Shown here one piece after another: positions 29,231-40,570 of a stretch of 64,000 nucleotides of DNA. Both the position numbers and the translations under genes were made by a program. The DNA lies in NCBI GenBank assembly GCA_963807775.1, contig CAWECY010000004.1:496001-560000 (forward strand), in the 5' to 3' direction. The DNA is from Bog-473 sp963807775 (GTDB taxonomy: Bacteria > Actinomycetota > Acidimicrobiia > Acidimicrobiales > RAAP-2). Below the pieces are notes generated by a model. That model did no database searches. It was given only the letters and a program-made list of their open reading frames with translations, and was not told where the DNA came from. Positions within the stretch are counted from its first letter, which is position 1; the number at the start of each line of letters is the position of its first letter.

Positions 29231-29806
29231 TGCCCCGCCCCTTCCCCCGATGAAGTAAACCCCGAGAGGATATCGCAGCGCTATGCATTTGTCTTGCGCG
29301 GCCACAATCCAAAGTTACGCCGATGTGGTTTGGAATGTGCCCTTGTGGTTCGGCTGTTCTCCGGCCTGTCATGGGCCACACCGGTTATGTTGCCCGCCCC
29401 AAAGGCAACGGAAGACTTCCTCGTGGCGGTGGTTACCCAGTCCGACGTCGTAGCGGTCTCGACCACCCGCTCGACGACGTGGTGTCAATCCGAGAGCGAT
29501 GTGGTGGTGAATCACTACACCACGTGTTCCGACGTGGCCGGAGTGAGTGTTCACGCGGTGAGGTTCGTGGTCGGGAGTTCCCCTCTTAAGCAGCGTTGGC
29601 GGTCGGAAACTCTGAATCGGTAGCACTTTGGTGTGGAGTTATCCTCTCAAGGTGGCTCCAAGGTTGATGACCGGGATGCGGTATACGTCGAGCGAAATCG
29701 CGGCGGACCAGTTAGATGAGTTGAGGCCGATCTCATGTGGTCGCCGGACGGACCTGAGCATCTATCCGGATGTGCGGTCGATCCTTCCAGCGTCGGGCAT
29801 GGCGCC
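29231..29806. other. Intergenic region between divergent genes
   Basis: About 575 bases separating the minus-strand fusion gene from the plus-strand acyltransferase. It probably carries promoters in both directions. A weak hairpin, GTGGTG with CACCAC eight bases later, lies around 29500-29525. Several short frames run through it, none supported. Confidence 0.4.
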
Positions 29807-31084
29807 ATGACCCGGGCTCAGTTGATCGGTCGCCGCACGATCGGTCAGAGCTTTTCCAGCCGACACAACAGTCTGAACTTCATTCGCCTCGTGCTCGCGC
29901 TGATCGTGTTGGTGTCACACGCGGGGCCCCTAGGCGGATTCTGGAACACGGGATTCCGCATCAACGACACTGGACTGGATTCCATTGCGGTCTATTGCTT
30001 TTTTGGCATTAGCGGCTTCCTAATCACGGCAAGCGTGGTACGAAATCGAGCCGGACGATATGTCTGGCAGCGGTTTCTGAGGATATTTCCGGGATTGTGG
30101 ATCTGCCTGCTCGTGACGGCGCTGTTCTTTGGTGTGGTCGCGTGGCTTAGTAACCCCGTACCGCACTGCGGTTTGTCCTGTTACTTCACTGCCAAGGACA
30201 GTCCGTTCGGCTACCTTTACAGAAACTGGCTTCTACCCAACGCGTACAGCGCGCAGTTCTCGATTGCGGGCACCCCTCGTGGAGCTGGAGTTGTTTTCCC
30301 CATTTGGGACGGCCCACTCTGGACGCTCTTCTACGAGTTTCTGTGTTACCTGCTACTAGTCGCGCTCGCTCTTTTCGGTCTGGTACGCCGACGCGTGTTC
30401 ACGCTCGTCGCCGCCCTGTGTGTCTGGCTCACCGTTTTGGTGATTACTACCGACCATTCTTTGGATATTCAGTTCAATATTCTGGAACAAACGCATTCCG
30501 TCATCATGAACCTCCTGAAATTCGCCTCCATATTCTTGGTCGGAGCTGTGATCTATCTCTATCGAGAGAAGATCCCTGATTCGGGTTGGCTAGCTCTAGG
30601 GTGTACGGTCCTCTTCGTGGCGTGTTTGTTTGCGCCGCTTCACGGATTGGATCCGATCGATTGGTTCACCTTCTCGGACCTCCTCACCCCTCTCGTCGCA
30701 TATCCAGTCCTTTGGCTCGGTATACATCTTCCGCTCCAGAAGGTGGGTTCCCGGAACGATTATTCCTACGGGACTTACATCTACGCGTATCCAGTGACCC
30801 AGCTTCTTGTCATCGCCGGGGTACAGAAGTGGGGATATGCCCCGTTCATCCTGTTGACCGTCCTCGCTACCGCTCCATTCGCGGTAGCGAGTTGGTGGCT
30901 GGTGGAGAAGCGTGCACTAAGTCTAAAGAAGCTGGACGCCGCCAAATTGGTGAGAGGGCTGTTGGGCCATAGAGAAAGGCGGAGCCACCCATCCGTCATT
31001 TCTCCTAAGGGAGTCAAACCTGATTCCGAGGGAGAGCCCTTGAAGGATTCTGCCCACATCGCCACCGCGCCGGCTGAGCAGTGA
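29807..31084 (+). CDS. Acyltransferase 3 family membrane protein
   Basis: 425 residues from ATG 29807. The first helix carries LNFIRLVLALIVLVSHAG with the catalytic-type His of AT3 enzymes, then FFGISGFLITASVVRNR and RFLRIFPGLW, the usual second-helix and Arg motifs. About ten hydrophobic segments follow, and the tail of about 60 residues is hydrophilic. These enzymes acylate (often acetylate) exported sugars. A truncated relative of the same subtype lies at 33.6 kb. Confidence 0.87.
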   Translation: MTRAQLIGRRTIGQSFSSRHNSLNFIRLVLALIVLVSHAGPLGGFWNTGFRINDTGLDSIAVYCFFGISGFLITASVVRNRAGRYVWQRFLRIFPGLWICLLVTALFFGVVAWLSNPVPHCGLSCYFTAKDSPFGYLYRNWLLPNAYSAQFSIAGTPRGAGVVFPIWDGPLWTLFYEFLCYLLLVALALFGLVRRRVFTLVAALCVWLTVLVITTDHSLDIQFNILEQTHSVIMNLLKFASIFLVGAVIYLYREKIPDSGWLALGCTVLFVACLFAPLHGLDPIDWFTFSDLLTPLVAYPVLWLGIHLPLQKVGSRNDYSYGTYIYAYPVTQLLVIAGVQKWGYAPFILLTVLATAPFAVASWWLVEKRALSLKKLDAAKLVRGLLGHRERRSHPSVISPKGVKPDSEGEPLKDSAHIATAPAEQ

Positions 31085-31740
31085 CTTGAGATTTGAGCAC
31101 GTGGCGTAGCCGGTATCGCTGAGTGAGGATCGCTTCTCCCCGGAGAGTTCCAGAACCGCGGAGTCGGTCCGGCGACACCACCCAGCTGCTGGTCGAGCCG
31201 TGAAACGGAAATGGCCATGGGTGGTGAGGACATGGATGTTGTGCGTGGCAAGAGCTGATCGAGGTTGTAGAGGCGGTGGGTCTAAAGGTCGTGCCTGTCC
31301 GGCGGTGGCGATCTTGTCGATCTCGTCCGGTGGCACGGTGCACGGCTGGTGTCTCGGAGCTCTGCTCGAGCTCGGCCTCGCCGATGCAGTGCATGATGGT
31401 GTGGAAGATACGGATCCTCGGGATCCGCTGCTGATTTTCTGCGGTGCCAGCCGAGTACGGCGTAAGCTTTGCCTGGCCCAGCACCTCATTACGGGAGCCG
31501 TTCGTGCGCGGCTAGTCCGGAGGCGGTCGTGGGCTTGTGTGCGAGAAGTTCGGCGGTTAACGGGGGAGTTGCAGGTGACTGGGTCGACACGGCGACAGTG
31601 CGGTGTTCTGTCAGAGATACGTTTTCTGCCGAACCAGCACCCCCCTTCTCCGCACTGGACTGGTGACGATCAAGCCAGTGGGAACGACCTCCACCGTCCC
31701 CCTTTCCTCGCCGAAAAGCGCGCGCTTGTCTGATCGGCTT
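31085..31740. other. Gap without a supported gene
   Basis: About 650 bases. Frames of 150-180 residues exist on both strands (for example 31200-31733 on plus), with Arg/Ser-rich composition and no domain. Composition and a few hydrophobic runs suggest old, mixed gene remains, but I cannot name a source. Confidence 0.4.
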
Positions 31741-33606
31741 ATGCACCGGGTATCCGAGGCATCGAGCAAGCGTCGTTGGTTGCCCCCGGGCGTTTGTGTC
31801 GCGGCCTATACCGTCCTTGTGCTGTTTGACTTTGGCTCGCTCGGGCCGGGATCAGGAAGGTTCACCGGGACCGGCACCGCCGACCAGGTCCAGCAGGTCT
31901 GGTTCCTGGAATGGGTGCAATTCGCCCTTTGGCACGGACATAACCCCTTCTTCAGTCAATGGGCGAACTACCCAGGTGGGATGAACCTCTTGGCGGACAC
32001 TTCGTTCGTGGCGTTGGGCATTCTCGTTGCACCGATCACCGCTGTCCTTGGCCCCCTCGTCACCTGGAGCCTTATGCTCCGTCTGGCCATTGTCCTCTCC
32101 GCGACCTCGATGTGCTTCGTGCTCCGACGGTGGACGAAGTGGTGGCCGGCAGCCTTTGTAGGCGGCTTGGTTTACGGGTTCTCCTCCTACACACTGTTCA
32201 ACGGCTCTGATTACCTCTTTCTCGTTTTCGTAGCGATTCCTCCCCTCGTCTTCTTGCTCCTCGACGAAGCGCTCCGCCGACAACGCTGGCGGCCGATGGT
32301 GGTGGGCGGATTCCTCGGGGGTCTATGCGCGCTCCAGTACCTCATCTCGTCAGAGATCCTCGTAAGCACGGTACTGATGGGTGTCATCGCCTCGGCGATC
32401 TACCTCGTGGCGACGCGAAACGCGCTAAGTGCCAAATGGCCATACCTCAAGGTGGTGGCCGTCTCATGTGCCACCGTCGTGATCGTCTTGCTGGCCTACC
32501 CAGTGCTGTTCCAGATACTAGGTCCCGCCCACGTTAATGCCGTCTCAAGTCTCCCAGGGCACAACGACCTCCTCGGGCTGGTGGCTCCTGGACCTGAGCA
32601 GTCGCTCGCTCCCGCCTTCTTCGATCGAATATGGGCCGGTCGATTCGACCTTTACTTCAATTCGGCTCCCACCTACCTCGGTCTTCCCCTTCTGATCGCC
32701 GTTGTAGCCATTGTGGTCTGGCTCCGCCGCGTACGTGCGGTCGTCCTGGCAGGGTCAATGACCGCTGTGGCGCTAGTTCTATCCCTCGGGCCGACGCTAT
32801 TCGTCGGCGGCACGAACACCCACATCCCGCTTCCCTTCGCAGTTGTCTCGCATATTCCGATACTGGGCGTACTGTCCCCGGGCCGACTGGCCCTGTTCAC
32901 CAGCCTGTTTGCGGCGGCGGTGCTAGCGATGGGCGTCGACGAGGTCCATCGAAGGGTTCGCGCCGCTAATCGCCCTGCGTGGCTACCGCACGAGAGGGCA
33001 CTGTTCGCCTTCGCGGCACCGGTAGCCCTGGCCGCGATCGTTCTGGTTCCGCTCGTGCCTGCCGGAACTCAGGCGTGGTCAAAGACCGGAGTGCCCTCGT
33101 TCTTCACCTCCGAGGCGCTCTCCGCGATCCCTAGGGGGAGTGTCGTACTCACGTATCCCTATCCGAGCCCTCCGAATAAATCCTTTATCACCGCGTCGAC
33201 CGCCTCATTCGTCGGAGCGGTCGACGACATGCAGCTCGCCCAGGCGGTTTCTCGGATGCGCTTCAAACTGATTGGTGGCTATGGATCGAGGCTCCACCTT
33301 CCCGACCCTTCGTCGCTGCCGCCATTCTCGGTGCAGGCGCTATTCGACCTGGCTTTCTACGGCGACGCGACGGCGGCACAACGCGCTGTGCTGTCGCGGG
33401 CCGACGAGGTCGCGAATCTTCGCCTCTTCCTGCGCCGCTACGGCGTGGGCACAGTGATCGCCACGCCCATCGGTATCCAACCGTCGATAGTCGTCCGGGA
33501 CCTTACCGCCGCCATCGGATCTCCAGTCCATACCGGGGGAGTCACCGCATGGTTCGATGTCCAGCAACGTCTTCGGGGCTCCTATCTCCTGGGAGGACCA
33601 CATTGA
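31741..33606 (+). CDS. GT-C-like integral membrane glycosyltransferase, paralog 1
   Basis: 621 residues from ATG 31741; the frame is open to 31603. It has about ten to twelve hydrophobic segments and an extracytoplasmic C-terminal domain. After the first helix the loop has an acidic residue (GTADQ) and W.LEW..ALWHGHNPFFS, then YPGGMNLLADTS; the relative at 34.7-36.6 kb has the same pattern. An acidic residue in this first loop is the catalytic position of GT-C enzymes. It would use polyprenyl-phosphate sugars outside the membrane. Donor unknown. Confidence 0.72.
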   Translation: MHRVSEASSKRRWLPPGVCVAAYTVLVLFDFGSLGPGSGRFTGTGTADQVQQVWFLEWVQFALWHGHNPFFSQWANYPGGMNLLADTSFVALGILVAPITAVLGPLVTWSLMLRLAIVLSATSMCFVLRRWTKWWPAAFVGGLVYGFSSYTLFNGSDYLFLVFVAIPPLVFLLLDEALRRQRWRPMVVGGFLGGLCALQYLISSEILVSTVLMGVIASAIYLVATRNALSAKWPYLKVVAVSCATVVIVLLAYPVLFQILGPAHVNAVSSLPGHNDLLGLVAPGPEQSLAPAFFDRIWAGRFDLYFNSAPTYLGLPLLIAVVAIVVWLRRVRAVVLAGSMTAVALVLSLGPTLFVGGTNTHIPLPFAVVSHIPILGVLSPGRLALFTSLFAAAVLAMGVDEVHRRVRAANRPAWLPHERALFAFAAPVALAAIVLVPLVPAGTQAWSKTGVPSFFTSEALSAIPRGSVVLTYPYPSPPNKSFITASTASFVGAVDDMQLAQAVSRMRFKLIGGYGSRLHLPDPSSLPPFSVQALFDLAFYGDATAAQRAVLSRADEVANLRLFLRRYGVGTVIATPIGIQPSIVVRDLTAAIGSPVHTGGVTAWFDVQQRLRGSYLLGGPH

Positions 33607-33624
33607 GCTTTCAAGGTTCTGAAG

Positions 33625-33774
33625 ATGGTTGGTCCGAAGAATGGATTCGGGCCTCTATCGGTTCTATCGTTCGATTGTGGGGAACGGGGCGATCAGCGAG
33701 CAACTCTCCGACCGGAACACAGCTTGAATTTCCTTCGACTGTTCCTTGCCCTCACGGTTGTCGTTGCCCATGCG
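33625..33774 (+). pseudogene. Acyltransferase 3, N-terminal fragment
   Basis: About 50 codons from ATG 33625, ending in HSLNFLRLFLALTVVVAHA, the first helix of an AT3 protein close to the gene at 29807 (SLNFIRLVLALIVLVSHA). At about 33775 homology stops, and the same DNA read on the other strand becomes a different acyltransferase. The remaining nine or so helices are missing. It directly follows the GT-C gene. Confidence 0.75.
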
Positions 33775-33776
33775 AT

Positions 33777-34001
33777 CCTGCTCAGCACCCCGGTAATGAC
33801 GAAGCCCGAGATGACGAAGAAGACGTCGACGCCGACATAGCCACCGCTCAGGGCGGAGACGCCGCTGTGGAAAAGGACAACGGGCAAGACGGCGACGGCT
33901 CGAAGACCCTGCACGTCCGGCCGGAACTTTCGGTCTTCGGGAGCCGTGCCTGATTCGTCCCCCGACGCGACATGTCGAGGGGTGAGCCCCAGCCGAGACA
34001 T
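33777..34001 (-). pseudogene. OafA-type acyltransferase, N-terminal fragment
   Basis: Minus-strand frame with FRPDVQGLRAVAVLPVVLF, then HSGVSALSGGYVGVDVFF and VISGFVITGVLSR, the classic start of OafA-like O-acetyltransferases. Homology ends at about 33777, where it meets the plus-strand acyltransferase fragment tail to tail. The frame extends upstream to 34139, with ATG 34001 as the likely original start. The rest of the protein is missing. Confidence 0.78.
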
Positions 34002-34723
34002 GCACGACGTTATCGCCAACGGGCATGGTCGTTTTGGCTTCCGTTCCCACCGCTCTTGCAGACTCCTCGAAGGCCCTTCGTCGTCTCTTGGACGCGATTG
34101 ACGCGGGGAAGATTCATGCCGACCCAAAGGCCCGCGCACTCAGACGGCGGTTGTAGGGGGCAGCGGCGGCGTGGGAGGAGGCGTCGCCAGGGAGTGAGGA
34201 GGACCCGAAGAAGGGATCGCGATGAAGACGTGGACCCCTGCCCCATATCGCAGGCGCCCACCATGGGGATACCACCTCTACCCCAATCACTGGGGTAGGC
34301 AAGTTAGATGTATCTCCCCTTTGCCCGCCGCGTGTGAAAGCGATGAGGGCGAGTGTCACGGCGACGACTCGTTCGCACTGACCGCCAGCCTGATTCACCA
34401 ACCGCTCCAATCCGAACATCGCGCCCCGCGAGTAGGCCATGCTGGCGCAGAAGGCCGGCGAGCATCCGAAGGTCGTCGCCGAGGGCTCGGGCACTCATCC
34501 ACCGCAGGACGCAATGTTGCTTATCCCTTGAACATCATCCCGTGCTACGGCCAGTGCGAGTCCTGCCACGATCCTTCTCGTTACGGAACGCGTCAACGAA
34601 CCAAGGGTGACCAGTCAAGCGTTGGAAGTTTTGGAAATCCAATCCGGACGACTGTCGAGCCGAGGTCATCGCGGCTGGCTACCTAAAACGCACGAAGCGA
34701 CGATCTGAGTGGCACGGATGCCT
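34002..34723. other. Gap with possible short remnants
   Basis: About 720 bases. A 44-codon plus frame (34025-34159), rich in Leu/Arg/Asp (SSKALRRLLDAIDAGKIHAD), could be the tail of a small helical protein. A minus frame at 34304-34498 (ALGDDLRMLAGLLRQHGLLAG) looks like a fragment of another. Neither is enough for a gene call. The stretch separates two convergent GT-C-like genes and seems to be a graveyard of fragments. Confidence 0.4.
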
Positions 34724-36641
34724 CTAGGTGACAGGCCTACCATGCAGCGAGAGAACTGTGACGTTGTTGGCGTCAACGCGCCTGACGGGTCGACTCACTC
34801 GATTCCACACCCACGCGCCTCTTTCGTACGATGGGGCCCTCCCGGTGGCTGCAGCAATCAGCGCGTTGGCTTCTGTCGTCGAAGCGATCTGGTCATACCG
34901 CGGAAGTTGTGGATTGTTTGGCACTACCACCTTTGTCACCCCCCAAGCAGTCAGCGCTTGCCTGACCTCTTCGATTGAAGCAGGGGTGATTGGAATGGGC
35001 GCCGGATAGGGGTACGCAATGCTCCAGAGCACTACAGCACCCGCTCGCGTTTCAATAGGAAAGCGCGGCAAACCAGCCGGCTGGGCCCCCTACCCCGACA
35101 ATCGAGAACCGCATCCCGCCAATCGCCTGCCAGATCATCGCGGTTTCAAGGGCCCAGTTGGGTGGCGGAAATACCAGCAGCACGTCGTTTCGCTCCACAG
35201 ACGACGGGGGATGCTGGAAGAAGGTAGGCAGCGTGACGGCCTGAGTCGTGATCGGCAGCCCTTGCACCGAATAAATCGCAATCGGGAGTAGAGCAAGTGC
35301 CGCAACTCCGAGCGCGGCGATGCCGGCTCTCTCTTGGCTTCGATCTCGTCGGCTCTCAGCCGCCGATGCGGAACGTCGACGAACAGATTCGTACACGTGA
35401 TCAACGATGAGGCCCAGCATGATGGCCATTGCGAGGTAGGTTCCGAGCAGGAATCTTGTCGGCCAGATGTTTTGCAGGAGCGGTGCATTTGAGAACTCAC
35501 GCCAAGGAAGAGGCGTGTTGCTACTACCTGAACCGAGGGAGATGACCAACGTGCAGAGCCCGACGGCACCGAACAACCAGAGTCTCCGATCCTTCCGCCA
35601 GATGATGAGCCCGAGCACGAGCACCAATGCGAGTCCGAGTCCGATGTACTGGTTGGACAGAAAGGGACCTTGGTAGCCACCGGCCAGATGCCGACTTGCG
35701 ACCGCGACAGCGTCCCCTGGTGCCGGTACGAAGAAGTCCCTGAGGTTCGTGTTCCACTGGAGAAATTGAGATCCTCCCCAGATCTGACCCGATAGATGCT
35801 CGGGCCCGGCCAGAGCGAACCACGCCGGGTAGGCCAGGAGCACCACGGAAGTCCCGGCTCCCCACATCAAACCAACGACAGCGTGTCGCCAGTGGCGCTT
35901 CAACGCCTCTTTCTCCCGCCAGGCCGCGAAAATGAGAATGAACACGAGGCCAATGGCAACCGAAATCGCCATTATGAGCAGCATCTCGATACCAAGAAAG
36001 AACTGCAGGAAGACCAGTACGCCGAGGCCCACTCCGACCTTGATGGGACTGCGCCGCTGCCGGAACAACAGCTCATCGAGAAAGAGAACCACCAGCGGGG
36101 GCACCGGGGCCATGCCCACCATAAGCCACACGTTCGAGAGACTCACGAGCAAGAGGGGCGAGAATCCATAGAGGAGACCTGCGACGAAGGCGGCCGGTGC
36201 CCATCGCACCCACCGCCTGACGAGGATGAACATTGCCAGGGCCGAAAGCAGCGGGCTCAGAGTCAGCGCGACGTTGAGGCTCGCAACAGGACCGAAGAGC
36301 CACGTGATGGGAGCGAGCACGATCCCGATCGCGGTGGAACTCGCGTTCGCCAACATGTTGACACCCTGGGGATGATTGGCGAACGTCGAGAAGAACGGAT
36401 TAAGGCCGTGAGTGAGTGCGTACGCCGGCCACGCAAGGAACCATGTGACCAGGGAGCCGTCGCCGCAACCACAAGTGGTGACTGATGTTGGATGAGTAGT
36501 CCAGATGCCGGACCAAACAATTAGCGACAACACAGAATAACCGACGGCGGCGTAGAAGATTGAGCGCCAACCTCGTGCGGAGTGACCTGCTTTGGCGAAT
36601 CTGGTGAGTCCCGCTTCGGGCAGCTCTCTAGGCGTAGCCAA
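34724..36641 (-). CDS. GT-C-like integral membrane glycosyltransferase, paralog 2, frameshifted
   Basis: TTG start at 36641. The first 529 residues hold about ten to twelve hydrophobic segments with W.LAW.AYALTHGLNPFFS and NHPQGVNMLANASS, matching the gene at 31.7 kb, and an acidic residue in the preceding loop (CGCGDGS). The frame stops at 35052, while the C-terminal extracytoplasmic part resumes in another frame as LPRFPIETRAG and continues for about 110 residues to 34724. One extra base near 35065 (GGCTGG for GGCGG) explains it. Full length is about 638 residues, similar to the paralog. Confidence 0.72.
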
Positions 36642-37137
36642 TTTCTCTCGGTACTGCCGACACTCATAGCTCGCTCCCGTGGCTTAAGCGGGACGATTGT
36701 AGGTGCATAGGACGTGGAAGCCGAAATGTTCCGGGTCAGGCGGGGAGAAGCGGTTTGGTGAGATACCGGGGGGCTGCGCCGTTACCAAATCCCAGGATTG
36801 TCTTGACCTCCGCGTGGACGCCGTTCCGAATGGTCAAAGCATGGCAGGCAAGCACGCGGACATGCGGGGGAATCTCGACGTTTCGTCCCATCCTTCAGCC
36901 TCGTCCCGTTGTCGAAGGACCGAGTTGGCGGAGCACCATGCACGTCCTAGCCCAACCCGGTACTCCGTGAAGATGGTTTTGTTAGGGGCCGCCGGGCGAT
37001 GCCCTTACGCTGCATGCTCAATCGGGTTCGCCGCCCACCCATGGACGTCGTGAGGCCGGCACCGCTACCCTTCCGCTACATTGCCATCGCCATCCAGATC
37101 GGGTGTCTGGGTCCTGAAAATGTAGAACGGCAGGGTC
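36642..37137. other. Intergenic region between divergent genes
   Basis: About 500 bases between the GT-C-like gene and the YfhO-like gene. It must hold both promoters unless the genes are silent. No convincing gene. Short frames of 60-120 codons are present on both strands without domains. Confidence 0.4.
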
Positions 37138-39599
37138 ATGCAGGTCCTCCATGGAACGGCGACCGGTGGTGGGTCCTCGTCGCAGCGATACAAGCCATCG
37201 CACTCCTGGCTACCCGACGCCTGTGCGCTGCTCTGGGTTCTGATTGCGGGCCTGGTCTCACTGGTTCCCGCACTTGTGCACGGAACGCACCTTGGACCCT
37301 TCGACCTCTTGGCCCAGTTTGGTCTGACGCAACGACCCGGTGTCGTAGCCCACAACGGCTACGTCGGTGACCAGATCAACGCAATCATGCCGTGGACGAC
37401 GCTCGCAGCCATGCAAGTCCATCACGGTCAATTGCCGTTATGGAATCCTTATAACGGTCTCGGCTCGCCCCTGGCGTTTAATTGGCAATCGGCGACCTTT
37501 GGTCTGCCCGCCTTGATTGGTTATCTCGGGCCAGTTCAGTATGCGTACACAGTAGGAATTGTCGTCACTATCGTTGTGGCCGGCACGGGAGCCTACGTTT
37601 TCGGGCGCACCCTTGGCCTTTCGCCGCTGGCTTCGGCGATGGCTGGAACGGTTTTCGAACTCAGCGGTCCGATGGTCATGTGGCTTGGATGGCCTCACGC
37701 AGCCGTTGCGTCTTGGTCGGGGTGGATCTTCACCGCCGCCTTGCGCGTCATCAGAGGAAAACGGCGGGTCCGCAACGTCGTGTTCTTCGCCGTTGTTCTC
37801 GCCTTTGCATGCTATGCAGGTCAGCCGGAGATACTCGTTGTACTTCTCTTCAGCTTGGCCATCTTCCTTGCCATCACATTGGTCGTCATGGCTTGGAAGA
37901 AGAGGTCATGTAAGACGGCCGTCGTCGACCTCGGCATCGCCGGGTTCGCCGGGTTCGCTCTTGCCGCTCCCCTCTTGCTTCCAGGACTGCAGCTCTATCG
38001 CCAGTCGGTCCATAGTGCGACTCGCGGCGTCTCGTCACTCCCCCTCCATTACATCGTTTACCTCGCACTGCAGGGCTTCGATGGGCTCCCCCTCGCGGGC
38101 AGCAAAATGTTCGGCCCGCTTGGACCTTTTTACTTCGGCGGCTACGTGGGCGTCATCGCGCTTGTCCTCGCCGCTCTGGCCGTCGTGATGCGCCGACGAT
38201 CAACCGAAGTGATTGCCATCGTGGGTGTCGCACTTGTCTGCTTCCTTCTCGTCTTCGCCGGAGCGATCCCCCATTTGGTAGGTATCGTGACCGAAGTCCC
38301 GATCCTCGGCGCCAACATTTCACGATTGTTGCTCCCACTGGCGTTCGCTCTCGCGATGTTGGCCGGGGTTGGATTCGACTCCCTCGTGACTTCACAAGGG
38401 CGCCGCGTTGGAAAGCTACAGGCGCCGGGTTTGCCGCGATTGGCGCTGGTCTCTTTCTTCTGTTTCTGGCGACAACCTGGACCTTTTCCGGCCACATTAC
38501 GTTTGAAGATCGCTTACGAGTTAGAAGTTTTATTTGGCCATCCATTGACGTCGTCGTTGGCCTCATAGTGGTGGCGACATACCTTGTTTGGACCCGATCC
38601 GTACCGCGAGAAAGACGGTCGGGGACGGACAGTGCTGGCAGAACGTCCAACGGCGACGCGGCGTCCTCAGCCTTGGGCAGAGTGGTCCGGACGTCCCCTG
38701 CGAAGCGCTTCGGCCCGGCGAAATGGGCCGGGCTGGTCATGTTGGCCGCCGAGAGCGTCTTTCTGATCACGGCCGGCGCCCCCCTCTGGTCGTCCAGCAG
38801 CACCTTCTTCACTCCGACGCATGCGATCACCCGGCTGGAGCGCTATGTGGGAGAGTCGACCGTGGGAACAGGGGCTCCGACTTTGCTCTGTTTCGGACTT
38901 GGCATTGATGCCAACGTGAATGCCATGTACGGCGTGCACGAACTGGCTCTCTACGATCCGTTGGAACCGAAAGACGACTTCTCATCTTTTAAAAAGATCA
39001 CTGGTCAGTCTGCCGGGTTTCCTTTAGAGAACGAATATTGCCCATCCCTCACCTCCGCCAAGTTGGCTCGGCGATACGGCGTCGTGTACATCCTCGACCC
39101 CCCGACGACTCCGATTCCGAACGGGACGCAATTCGTTGCCCGAATCGGCGGAGAGGACCTGTACCGGGTGCCCGACTCCTCGGCCGCGACGCTCACGGCC
39201 CTCGCTGCGGGCGGAGCGCTGCCACCCGACACCGCTCAGGGGCGGACTGTTCGTGTGGACCACCCAAGTCCGTCCAGCTGGAAATTGGTGACCGACTCCG
39301 CTCAAGCTGAGGTCCTGAGGCTCCATCTCTCGAACGTCCCCGGCTGGCATGCATCCATCGACGGCCGCCCCCTGGCGCTGTCCACGTTTTCGGGGACGAT
39401 GATGCAGGCCCGTGTCCCCGCCGGCCGGCACCTGATCGAGCTCACCTACTGGCCCGACACACTGAGCGTGGGGTTGGTGCTCGCCACTGCGAGTGCGATC
39501 GGCCTGGCCGGCGCGCTGCTCGTTTCGGAGCGCCGACGTCGGGTTCGGGGTCGAACAACATCGGCCTGTGGTCCTTCGACGAACCACCTCTCACCATGA
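37138..39599 (+). CDS. YfhO-family membrane protein, frameshifted
   Basis: ATG start. N-terminal helix ALLWVLIAGLVSLVPALV, then the family-typical loop DQINAIMPWTTLA, GQLPLWNPYNGLGSPL. About ten further helices follow. The first frame ends at 38568 but loses sense near 38430. From there another frame reads AAIGAGLFLLFLATTW and runs on into the C-terminal domain with GWHASIDGRPLALSTFSGTM and LIELTYWP, the standard YfhO ending. One missing base explains it. Total about 820 residues. YfhO proteins are GT-C-fold enzymes that glycosylate wall or lipid carriers (LTA glycosylation in Bacillus). The stop overlaps the next gene as ATGA. Confidence 0.83.
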
Positions 39600-40570
39600 A
39601 GCCATCGTCGCCCCACGGCGAAGTTAGACGGAGGCTCGTGATCGTCGCTCCCAGCTACCACGACGTGCCGTCGTTCACGATCCTCCGCGACCGGGTCCGT
39701 GCCGTCGTGGCCTCTACTCCCCTCCTCGACGATCTACTCGTTCGCTTTGTCCTCGTCGACGACACGGGCGGACTCGACCCGGAAACCGGCGCCCTCCGAG
39801 ATCTTGACGACGTCACCATCGTGACGCCCCCTTTCAACCTAGGTCACCAGCGAGCGATCGTGTGCGGGCTCCGGGTCGTCCTGCCCGATCTGGACCCGTC
39901 CGATCTTGTGGTCACCATGGACGCCGACGGAGAGGACCGCCCGGAGGACATCCCCGTCTTCTGGCTCCCCTCATAGAGGCGTCGGGTCAAACCGGCACGC
40001 TCTGTGTCGCCCGGCGAACACAACGGCAGGAGTCGGCCAGCTTCCGGGTGATGTACTTCTTCTTCCTGATCATGTTCAGGGTACTGACCGGGACAACCGT
40101 GCGGAGCGGCAATTTCGCCGCCTACGACGGCTGGCTCGCGCAGAGAATCCTGCGTCACCCACACTTTGACTTGTGCTACTCCTCGTCGCTGGTGAGTTTG
40201 TCGATCCCGGTCACGTCCGTCCCGTGCCCACACCGGCAGGCGCTACGCCGGGCGCTCCCGCATGAACCTCCTCCGGCTGATCATGCACGGCACCCGGATG
40301 TTGATGCCGTTCACAGACCGGATCGCCACGCGGGCGCTGGTCACCTTCTCAGCCATCTTCGGAGCGGGAATCTTCTTCGCCCTGGTCGTGCTCGGAATCC
40401 GGATCTTCACGTCGAACGGCGTGCCCGGCTGGGCGACCGCCACCCTGCTCGGCATTTTCATCCTCTCGTTCATCGCGCTAGGTAACTTTGTCGTGCTCTT
40501 CGTCGTGTTCTCGCATTCCCGAGGCGTCTCGATGGTTGGATTGGAGGATGATCTTGACCGAAGCGCTTGA
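39596..40570 (+). CDS. DPM1-like GT2 glycosyltransferase with C-terminal helices, two frameshifts
   Basis: ATG overlaps the YfhO stop. Frame 1: LVIVAPSYHDVPSFTIL, FVLVDDTGG, NLGHQRAIVCGL and metal motif TMDADGEDRPEDIP. At the C-run 39952-39955 one C seems missing; adding it gives IPRLLAPLIEASG in frame with SGNFAAYDGWLA. Near 40220 a further one-base insertion returns to frame 1 as GRRYAGRSRMNLLRLIMHG, followed by two membrane helices (VTFSAIFGAGIFFALVVLG and TLLGIFILSFIALGNFVVL). This is the architecture of bacterial polyprenyl-phosphate sugar synthases (GtrB/DPM1-like), which would supply the GT-C enzymes nearby. Confidence 0.82.

Noticed and set aside
31085..31740. Possible insertion-sequence remnant
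   Set aside because: No transposase motif, terminal inverted repeats or target duplication could be seen.
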